Positions 56,020-64,000 of a DNA stretch of 64,000 bases are shown here, piece after piece. How positions within the stretch are numbered: position 1 is the first letter of the stretch; every line of letters begins with the position of its first letter. The position numbers and the translations under genes were made by a program. The stretch covers positions 15,348,205 through 15,412,204 of the forward strand of contig OX463846.1 in the NCBI GenBank assembly GCA_949825065.1, written 5' to 3'. The DNA comes from Odontocerum albicorne. Lineage: Eukaryota; Arthropoda; Insecta; Trichoptera; Odontoceridae. The notes beneath the pieces are model-generated. The model worked only from the letters and a program-made list of their open reading frames with translations, searched no databases and was not told where the DNA came from.

Positions 56020-56847
56020 GAAAATTGGTCAACCCTTTAAGTGCCGGAAGTTAGTAGTATGGCCGTACCCAGCAGGTCGGGATTTTGTCAACAAAAATAA
56101 AACCTAAAAAAAATATATTTTTTGTATACAGATATAAAGGATATTATGAAAACTTACTAAATATATACACCGTGAAGCGTTTGAGCTGCCGTTCACTCAG
56201 AAAAACACAGTTTAAATATTCACAAAATGTCAGGGTTGTCACAACTTGACACAGAAAACACGTTTACTTATAAATATAGTAGAATATAATATACTTTGTA
56301 AACAAAAATCAACAAATTATCTGTATGATGTATAATAAAGCACAAAAGGTAAATAAACCATAAAATAAAATCGTAAAAAGTCTATATAAACGTCGTATTA
56401 TGCCGCAAAACTACCGCCAATAACCAAAGAATACATGAAAACACACTTTGTAAATAAATACTATGAAAAATTTACAAAAATAACGCTTAAAAGTTAAAAA
56501 TCAACCATTGAAGAAAACTACAAACGAAGTCATTATAAATCATCGCAATTACGTCGCAAAAAACTGTAGTCGGTAACCCTGTATCAGAGACACGTATTGA
56601 CTGTCAGTGAAAGCTTTTAGAAAGATGACTGTAACTTTGATAATATCGGTAAATTGTGATATTTAAATATTTCTTGACCATCCCAATAGATGTCACTATG
56701 TGCTACAATTTATAAATTATTACGATTGGATTTGATATTAGCTTGCGACAAACTCAAAAGAGAGCGCGTTTACGCGTTCATTTTGTATGGCCGGCCTGGC
56801 GAGCACTGAATCAGAGAGCGCGTCAATGCGCTCGTAGTAGTGAACCG
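56020..56847. mobile_element. Possible piggyBac-like non-autonomous element
   Basis: The left end TCAACCCTTTAAGTGCCGG and the right end (reverse complement) TTAACCGGTTCACTACT share a TTAA-CCxxTT-A-like terminus. GC-rich subterminal stretches include GAGAGCGCGTTTACGCG and GAGAGCGCGTCAATGCGC. The interior is AT-rich and non-coding. The TIR match is short and imperfect. Confidence 0.35.
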
Positions 56848-57582
56848 GTTAAATGCCAGCGGAAATAATGCGTTGCACTAAAAAATAGCGATAAAAAAAC
56901 GTATCTCAAATAAACCTTTTAATTATGCTATTTTTTCATAACAATTTCTTATGACTAAATGCTGTTGGTCTTTTTATCAAAATATTTGAAATCAGAACAA
57001 ATGTATTGATTTGTTTTGTAAAATTTGGATCTCTGTTGCCTTATACTATTTTGCATACCGGCTGGATAATTTTTTTTCAAGTATATTGGTGTTTTCAAAT
57101 AATGTTTTTTTTTCAAATTAAATTAAATATAAATCTTTTCTTTACCGAGTATTACAACGTATCTCTACTTTAGAAAAAAATATTACAAAAGGAAAACATA
57201 TATTTAATACCCCTGTTCTAAGTAATGATATCACAAGAAAAATAAGGAAGTCGTACATTCTCTGGTCCGACAAAGGCGGACATAAAAACTTCTGATAGCC
57301 CGTAAGTGCCTCTGAAAGAGTAGTAATATATGTTTCATTTACTATCTTTTCTACAATTTTTTAACCACGTACAAAAGAAAAATATTTTTAGAAACATTTA
57401 AGTACATTATCAAATCTCGAAGAAATAAACAACAAATAAATTCTCCACCTTTCTCTGAAAACTGTAAAACCATTATATGGATACATCGATGTAAATACCA
57501 CTTGGCAATAATAACCCTACCTACATGTTGTACATTTTATTTTGAAATATAATATATCGATTTAAATACCTACACATATTAG
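56848..57582. other. No gene recognised
   Basis: AT-rich, nothing identified. Confidence 0.45.
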
Positions 57583-57805
57583 ACGACCTTCGTGGCTTAG
57601 TTGATAAGGCAGCTGCTTTCATATCTGGGGGCTGCTTGTTCGATTCTCATTAGTACCTAGATTTTTTTTAAATGATTTCCGTCTGTTGTTGTGTCTTAAC
57701 ATTTGTTTTCCCCCTTTTGGTTGGTTGAAAGAGATTATCATAAAGTAATACATCTAATGGTTGTATTGGATACAAAAAAATGCATAACAATACAATAACA
57801 TCGAT
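57583..57805 (+). mobile_element. SINE-B, diverged
   Basis: GACGACCTTCGTGGCTTAGT, TGATAAGGCAGCTGC, GGGGGCTGCTTGTTCGATTC (head). TTTTGGTTGGTTGAAAGAGA, GTAATACATCTAATGG (body), tail ATAACAATACAATAAC. Confidence 0.75.
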
Positions 57806-58566
57806 AATTATTACTTATCAAAAACTTACTCTTTTAAAAGGCACTGATAATAATAGCTCTTTATACGTTTTGGCTTAAATCTAGTGGATTTAAATTACTG
57901 AAACCAAAAAAGTACTTTATTTGCAAAAGAACAACAGGCACTTCATGCTTATTCAAAAATGTTTCTTTTCAGAATCAGCTATTTTTTTTCAGTTTATTAT
58001 TGCATAAGACCAAGGACTTATTTTTCCAGGAGTTTTTGTCTTGAGACTTACCATATTTGTTGAGGTATTTCAGTGCGACTATTCTATACATTACCATTTT
58101 TTAAATATTTCGTTCGTATCAACTAACTTGGAATGAAAATTGAATAAAGCATGAAAAATAATTTTCTCTGTATCTGCTTTAGTTTGTAAGTATTTTTTTA
58201 TATTCAGTTTGTGTAAAATTATCTTAGAATGGACATAACTATATTTCGTGACATCGGTTAATCTAAAATTACAGTCCAGATTTTATCTTAAAAAAAAACA
58301 ATAAACTTTGATAAAAATACACCCCCAAGTTAAACCAGTTCAGGATACGTTTTGAATCGAACTCGGGATGCCTGAATGCTATACAATCATGGTAGTTTTG
58401 CACCGATACGTCCCGACGTTTTGAGTCATGGCACCACCTTGCCAGAACTTGAAACGGGTAAGTCTAGGAGCTAAGCAAGCTTTCTAACAACTTGACTATT
58501 TACTACTTTTTTTTTAATTTGAGGGTTTCAAAGTATTTAAGAATACTAATAAAATGAACAAACTTA
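57806..58566. other. Mostly unrecognised; possible tRNA-like relic
   Basis: GAATCGAACTCGGGATGCC at 58354-58372 resembles an inverted B-box and anticodon arm. It does not match SINE-A or SINE-B well enough to name. Confidence 0.3.
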
Positions 58567-58628
58567 AACGAACTCATTCTTGCATAATATAATACGTAAG
58601 TTATATTATGTAAGAATAAGTTCCGTTC
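58567..58628. repeat. Imperfect 25-bp inverted repeat
   Basis: AACGAACTCATTCTTGCATA plus ATATA pairs, with three or four mismatches, with TATATTATGTAAGAATAAGT plus TCCGTT. Loop about 10 bases. Confidence 0.75.
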
Positions 58629-60299
58629 AAACGTAAAAAGATCTCGATATTATTTTACCCCCAGAGACTTTTATCCAGTTCAGCAAAGGTTTAGAGGTTA
58701 GCATTCACAATAAGCAAGCGGGTGCTCCAGGGAGATTCACTTCCGAAGTACTTTTAATGTTGAATCATGTTATATATGAATATATATTTTTCTAAAGCGC
58801 ATTAGCTACTTGCCTAAAAACTTTATATCCGTCTCCTTAGAACTTTGATATCTCGCTATAGGAACTTTAGGTTAGATATGTCAAGACTGTACTTGTTGAA
58901 GTATAACAGATTACCCACAACGGTCTAATTTACGAACAGCTGTCATCTATCCATATTGGGGGATAATATATTGTTCATCATTCTGCTAAGAAGTCTAACA
59001 CGTTTATCGCATGACCAAGCACTTCTTTGATTAGTCGAAGATTTATGAAAAAAAAAAATCATCTGAAATTTACTCAGAATAAGAAGGAGAAAAACCAAGG
59101 GATGAAAGAAAGAAGACCACGGGTAAAATAATGAGCTTTAAAGCAGCGTTTTATTCTGCGCTTAATTCGAGCTAAGCTAGAAAATAACTGTGAAGTTCTT
59201 ATTGAAACAACGCTTAAAACAAATGGATTTAAAGAAAATTGAAATAATAAGATGTGGCCTGATTCACGTTTAGTATGAGAAATTCTGCACTAGTTATTTC
59301 CCCACGGCTTAAATCCTAGGGAAGATGAATATTTCTGCAGCTCAAAGAGAAAAAGATAGTGCCATGGTGGAGAAAATTCCCTATGATTTCATAATACTGT
59401 TGGGAAAATGTTTGAGGAATAAAGCTCTTCTGGGATATATCTGTAATCTATGGTATATACGAGTATAAATATCTTTATACTTTCATTATTTTCTTTAAAA
59501 AAAAAACAAATAATAATGGTTCGACATCGATATTAAGGATTTTCTGTTCGAAAACTTTATATATTTATTAACCCTCAATTTTTCACATTCGAAAGAGCCC
59601 TGGAGTATTTTTTAATTTTGATAATCTATCGTATAAATTCTACCCTTATGTATTTATTTCACGCTTTTAACTTGAAACGCATGAAGATAAAGAGGTTTGA
59701 CCTAACATTGAAAGAGCAAAGGTATGGTACATTGTGGCGATTAAAGGGTAATTTCAGTATATTTTGCGGTAGGTATATCTTCTATCAGAAAGTACATAAA
59801 AATAGATTTTTATAGCGCCGTTTAGTTTTTTTTTATTTGCGACTTAATTGCGCGAAGGTACGTTAGGCAGGTTTATTGCTCTACGGTATTATACTCCAAC
59901 AAATCAGACTGAAGCTACATGTGGTGGTAGATAATTACTGGTTGAGAGGTTACGATTTTTTTTAGATTATTGTGAACAAAAAAATACACTATAAATATCA
60001 GTATAAATATTAAACATTGAGAATAAAAAACTATAAGAAAATATAAAAAAATGTTTAATTAATATATCACCAATGGCTTAGAAAGGGGAGGGATGCGGAA
60101 AGCTCAATTGAATGTGAAATGAAGAAAGACACCCTTATAATATAATGATTATACTCGTAAATCACTTTTTGTAGTAAGCCAATTGTAGTACTAATCTCTT
60201 CAATATTAAAAAAATATATTCAATCCAAATATATTATAAAATTTCAAAAAGCATTAACTTAAAATTATACAAAGTTTAGTACTATCCAAGTATTATAAA
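58629..60299. other. No gene recognised
   Basis: About 1.7 kb, AT-rich. GCGCCGTTTAG at 59814-59824 may be a sliver of the LINE-A end. An open frame at 59618-59815 is unrecognised. Confidence 0.4.
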
Positions 60300-60850
60300 C
60301 GTCATACATATCGTTTCTGGGTAGGCAGAGAGGACCTTTCCAATAGCGACGCAACTCTTTAGCCTATTCTACATTCATACAACTTCTACGATTTCTCTTA
60401 CTCTCTATGTTTCCTTTTGATATAATTGGCTTGATTCAACCATACTTTTCTTTGTCTTCTTCTCACACGCCTTCCACTCACATTTGCACTACATATCTGT
60501 TTTGTTAGTCTTTCTTCGTTCATTAGTTTCACATGTCGAAACCATCTCGACGTACTCTTCTTCATCTTACTTAACACTTCAACTTGAACTTCAAATTAAC
60601 CCTTTTTTTAACCTGGCGAGTTTATTGCCACGTGGAAATCTCTTCTAACCAACCAGAAAGATGTTTTTATAGGCCCTAAGTGTTAACCAGACTGGATTCC
60701 TATTTAAAAAATCTGGGTTCCAGCGAGGATCGAACCCGCAACCTCCGGATCGGCAGACAAGTGTCTTACCACCAGGTCACGGAGGTCGCCCTTTATCACT
60801 TCATTCCGTATTTTGTCATACATTATCACTCCATGTATTATTTTCGATTC
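60300..60850 (-). mobile_element. LINE-R copy with a SINE-B inserted
   Basis: 60300-60600 and 60791-60850 form one LINE-R copy in family order: CTACGATTTCTCTTACTCTC, TTCCACTCACATTTGCAC, GTTAGTCTTTCTTCGTTCAT, TCTTCTTCATCTTACTTAAC, then after the insert ATCACTTCATTCCGTATTTT and TTATTCGGCTGTAG. Compare the uninterrupted 628-1080. Confidence 0.75.
60608..60788 (-). mobile_element. SINE-B nested in LINE-R
   Basis: Head (minus): GACCTCCGTGACC, then TTGCGGGTTCGATCC; body: TCTGGTTGGTTAGAAGAGAT and CCACGTGGCAATAAACTCG in reverse. Flanked by CCCTTT at 60600-60605 and 60789-60794, a likely short target duplication. Confidence 0.8.
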
Positions 60851-61030
60851 AAGCATTTATTCGGCTGTAGAAATGCGTGCATTGAGGTTCACATTTCTCT
60901 ACCATATATCAAAGTTGGCATCCAAAATTCTGTTGTGGACTATCATTTAAGCAGATTTTAATTCTGTCCGATTCAAATATATATAAATTTTAGTGACCCA
61001 TTGACTGATATTAAATAAATTTTCGCACAA

Positions 61031-61196
61031 TTTTTTTTTTTTTAAGAATAGATATGACCGAAGTCATAGGTATCCTTATATCCTCGAACACTAGATGGAA
61101 GAAGTGCCTGTGTCGTTCGAGGGGTCAAGCACGGCACGGGGCTCGAACCAATGACCTTCCGCCCGGAAGTCCAGCGCGTTACCGCGCGTCCATGCA
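61031..61196 (-). mobile_element. SINE-A with poly-A tail (T-run on plus)
   Basis: T-run 61031-61043, TATGACCGAAGTCATAGGTA, TCGAACACTAGATGGAAGAA, GGGGCTCGAACCAATGACC (B-box), CAGCGCGTTACCGCGCG. GCACAA occurs just outside both ends, a possible short target duplication. Confidence 0.85.
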
Positions 61197-61577
61197 CAAT
61201 AATGAGTCATTTTGACCAAAACGTCCGTTAGGTTTATACAAAATATCCAGAAATTTAAAAAAGAAACAGATTTTCTTTTTTATTGTATACATCCATCCGG
61301 CTTGACTTTAAGGAATTAAATTATGATGTACTCGTATATAATAAGATTGTGTTTTTGTTAGTCTCCCTACTCGAGTTTTTAGGTCTTTCCCCTAAAGCAT
61401 ATCACCACTTATATTAATATTTTTTTAAACTGAGAAACTCCCCACCTAGCCTTCATATGATCCTTAGGTCAAATATTTCAAGTATGAGAATAAATGTTTA
61501 GTTTGTTTGACGAAGAGTTCGGAAAAGTAACTCGAAACTCGAGTTAAACTAATAATATGATATTAGTAGAATTTCAA
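61197..61577. other. No gene recognised
   Basis: AT-rich. A short GAAACTCGAGTTA palindromic word near 61534. Confidence 0.4.
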
Positions 61578-61925
61578 ACGATCTCAGTGGCCTGGTTGGT
61601 GAGCCTCTTGACTTTCACCCGAGAATTTCAGTTTCGATACCCGATGTAACTGAAAAACAAAATAAAAATAAATGGGTTTTGATCTGGCAAAAAAGTTCAT
61701 CAGGTAACATTATTTGCACTGGCCGAGTGCATGAACGAGTATTAATCTCTTCAAGTGTGGTAATGTTACCAACACGTGCAATGAAGAAACTGTAAGTTGC
61801 GTACCAACTTCAGTAGTTCTTAATCCAAATACTTGATTAATAGGGCTGAAAATAATATTGTCTCCAGGCCACGATCTTTGATATTTCTTAATCGCTAGTT
61901 CGAATATGTTAAAGGGCACCATACG
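61578..61925 (+). mobile_element. SINE-B' (head plus alternative body), longest copy
   Basis: Head: CGATCTCAGTGGCCTGGTTG, GTGAGCCTCTTGACTTTCAC, TTCAGTTTCGATACCCG. Body: GTGGTAATGTTACCAACACG (near-palindromic), GTAAGTTGCGTACCAACTTC, TTGATTAATAGGGCTG, ATATTGTCTCCAGGCCACG, TTCGAATATGTTAAAGGG. The body also occurs alone at 13772 and 54330. Confidence 0.6.
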
Positions 61926-62394
61926 AAACAGAAAAAAGTAAAATATATCACTTCTTATTCTTCTGCGATTGGCCCTCATATGCGGTGTGTCTTTTTTCTA
62001 CCAGGTTACAACGTCCGATGTCAGATTGTGTAATGCACGATTTCTAAGGGTTTGTAGCAAATACCCTTTCAAAAATCTGGTTGGTGGTTTGGAAATTTCC
62101 CGCACTCACAGAATGGTAAATCTGCTAGGCCCCATTTGTGTATTTCATATGCACTGCGGCCTTTTTCGCTTCTGAGCCTATTCAGGTAGAAAAAGCTAGC
62201 CTATTCAGGTAGACTCTTCCTGAGGTAGAAAAAAAACAGGAAACATTGCCGTCGGGTCACCCACAAGATGTTTGTTTTTTACGGCGACCGGCCGGTTATC
62301 AATTTACTCCATAGTCTTTAAATTGGTCTATGGGATGTGAGCTTTATCACAATGATATACTGATATGTCATATTCACAACATCTTATGCTTCAT
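61926..62394. other. Unclassified; small direct repeat
   Basis: GCCTATTCAGGTAGA occurs twice, at 62177 and 62201. Otherwise nothing recognised. Confidence 0.4.
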
Positions 62395-62800
62395 TACGGT
62401 GACGAATGAACTTGGATGCCCACAAGAAGATGTTTGGTAAGTTGGAGACATTCCAAAATAGCTTAAAATCAATGAAGGAATCTTTACGTTCTGTTGACAT
62501 TTCGCAATCCCAATTCCACTTTCGAATCACGGACACTCTCTTTGATCAGGTGATCAGAGACGCCTTTGTATGACAATACACCACACCTGATTTTATATCA
62601 TCATTGCATTTCCCTCGGCTCTACTGTGGAATGAACTTCACGATTTATCAGATGTGCACCATTTTCTTTACAAGGGAACAAAAAAAAAGTATACTTCCTT
62701 CTTCATCAGAACATTCTTCCTTCCTTCTTTTCCTTTGTAACCCTTCCGTATCCTGAAACGAATTCCTTTTCTCTACTTCTAGCATTAAAGATTTAATTTA
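62395..62800 (+). mobile_element. LINE-D C-terminal fragment
   Basis: GATGTTTGGTAAGTTGGAGA, AAGGAATCTTTACGTTCTGT, CACGGACACTCTCTTTGATC, CTCTACTGTGGAATGAACTT (LWNEL) and TCAGATGTGCACC follow the family order. It provides an uninterrupted version of the sites hit at 17740 and 50208. Confidence 0.75.
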
Positions 62801-62805
62801 TTTGA

Positions 62806-62971
62806 GGTGTATGGTCGCGCGGTATCGCACTGGACTTCCGTGAGAAACGTCGTCGGTTCGAATCCCGCGCTATGCCACTCCTCTCGAATAAAATAGGCAC
62901 TTTTTCCGCCTAGTGTTCGAGAGTATAAGAAATACATATGACTTCTATCATATTTATTCTTCAAAAAAATA
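62806..62971 (+). mobile_element. SINE-A
   Basis: GTGTATGGTCGCGCGGTATC, GCACTGGACTTCCGTGAGAA, GTCGTCGGTTCGAATCCCGC (B-box intact), AGGCACTTTTTCCGCCTAGT, GTTCGAGAGTATAAG, ACTTCTATCATATTTATTCT and a short A-run. Confidence 0.85.
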
Positions 62972-63051
62972 GATTGGTTATTTATTTGTTATTTTAAGTT
63001 GAATTTAAACGAATAAATATTTTATTTTGTATAATGTGTCATGGATTAAAA

Positions 63052-63263
63052 TCTATATAAATAAAAATGTAAATGTTCGTTAATTGAAGGCAGCTAATCT
63101 CCGGAAGTTCTCTACCGATCGCTTTGAAATTTTGAGTAAAGTTAATATTCGTCAACGGAAATGTTATTTGATTTTTATTTATATATATATATCAGTGTAT
63201 ATAATTTTTTTTTTAAATCAAAAAGAAATATCTATGCGAACCTGTCGGGGACAAGACGAATCT
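63052..63263 (+). mobile_element. Helitron-like 5' end
   Basis: TCTATATAAATAAAAATGTA, then CTCCGGAAGTTCTCTACCGA and TCGCTTTGAAATTTTGAGTA. Many animal Helitron families begin TCTATATATATAAAAATG and carry a CTACCGATxxxTTTGAAATTT block close by, so the start TC at 63052 is a plausible 5' terminus. No Rep/helicase coding and no 3' hairpin-CTRR end was identified. Confidence 0.5.
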
Positions 63264-63580
63264 CATTTTGACAGTTGACCATATTCTATTTGACGTTTCG
63301 TAATTAATATTTATAAAGTCTATATACATAATATAAATATAAAATAATTTTATGTTTAATATTAAATCATAAATTTTATAACTAATACATATTTCATAAA
63401 TAATAAATTTTATCAACTAAACATTTTGACAGTTGACCATATTCTATTTTGACATTTCGTGATGAATATTTTTATTCAAATAAGTCTATATACATAAAAT
63501 ATAAAAAATTTTTATCTTTAATATTAAATAATAAATTTTATATATAATACATATTTTATAAATTTTATAAATAATACAGG
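63264..63580. repeat. 158-bp tandem duplication
   Basis: Two units starting CATTTTGACAGTTGACCATA, followed by TCTATATACATAA and TTAATATTAAATMATAAATT. The second unit is slightly diverged. Confidence 0.9.
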
Positions 63581-63623
63581 TTTTTTTTTCGTAAATATAT
63601 TTATTCTAGACACGAACCAAGCT

Positions 63624-63669
63624 TTATATTACCATTGTGACGCATTTTATATTATCGTTGTGACGCGAT
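63624..63669. repeat. 23-bp tandem duplication
   Basis: TTTATATTACCATTGTGACG and TTTATATTATCGTTGTGACG adjacent to each other. Confidence 0.85.
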
Positions 63670-64000
63670 CTTACGTCGTCAATAAAAAAATTGATAAAAA
63701 ATAATAAAACATAGTTATATTGTCATAAAATTTACTTGAGTGGTTGTGGTAAGTTGTAAGTTTAAAAAATAATGGACTTAAGAATTATATTTGATGAAAA
63801 ACTTTCATTATTGATTCATATTTCAAAAGTTAACCTAACTTTTTTCAAAAAGAAAAGTACACATGTTAATTTAAGATAAAGTTGTATTATTTGTCAATAA
63901 TTTTAAGTACTTGTATAACCTGTCACATGTTCATTTGTATATAAAGACACTTTTATGTCATTAATTAAATAAATAAATTATTTGGTGGTACATTAGAAAG
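63670..64000. other. No gene recognised
   Basis: AT-rich to the window end; possibly the rest of the Helitron-like element. Confidence 0.35.

Overview
This is 64 kb of AT-rich eukaryotic DNA (I estimate about 30 % GC by eye), most likely from an insect or other arthropod. The case rests on the mix of decayed transposons: Jockey-type and RTE-like LINE fragments, DD34D mariner pieces, tRNA-derived SINEs, hAT and TA-target MITEs, and a Helitron-like end. I find no host protein-coding gene I can defend, no genuine tRNA gene, no CRISPR array and no operon-like layout. The window reads as an intergenic or intronic repeat graveyard. All longer coding stretches that I recognise belong to transposons, and all but one are broken.

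Layout. 0-12 kb: many 5'-truncated copies of one LINE (called LINE-R here; C-terminal WFGHVERMNEERLTKQVY-like motif, 3' end GGCGTGATGGTATG), a LINE-X copy with a long 3' UTR, small tandem arrays and a palindromic element at 8.9-9.1 kb. 12-25 kb: mariner N-terminal debris, a long-TIR element, a 27-bp minisatellite, a LINE-A reverse-transcriptase fragment, LINE-D copies (one carrying a nested LINE with an 11-bp target-site duplication), a TA-flanked MITE, a second 27-bp minisatellite and SINE-A. 25-36 kb: mostly plain AT-rich DNA, then a perfect-TIR MITE and an internally deleted mariner sitting in a tandem duplication. 36-43 kb: two hAT-type MITEs with 8-bp target duplications, and 39-bp and 67-bp arrays. 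43-47 kb: a GC-rich 1.75-kb block on the minus strand, a Jockey element with an uninterrupted 301-residue reverse-transcriptase C-terminal part. 47-64 kb: sparse DNA, then SINE-B copies, nested LINE-C in LINE-D, a palindromic MITE split by a 608-bp insertion, SINE-A copies and a Helitron-like end.

How the parts relate. The SINE-B body resembles the 3' UTR of LINE-X, so LINE-X is the likely source of the retrotransposition machinery for SINE-B. A second set of SINEs seems to have the same tRNA-like head but another body. LINE-A also survives as several tiny 3'-end fragments. Several insertions (17.7, 32.2, 50.2, 52.4 and 60.6 kb) can be ordered in time because the empty site can be read from a related copy. 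Separately, the 10-mer ATACGAGTAT occurs 14 times, far above composition expectation, with no flanking homology that I can see. Family names LINE-A, -C, -D, -H, -R, -X and SINE-A, -B are local labels only; no database search was possible.
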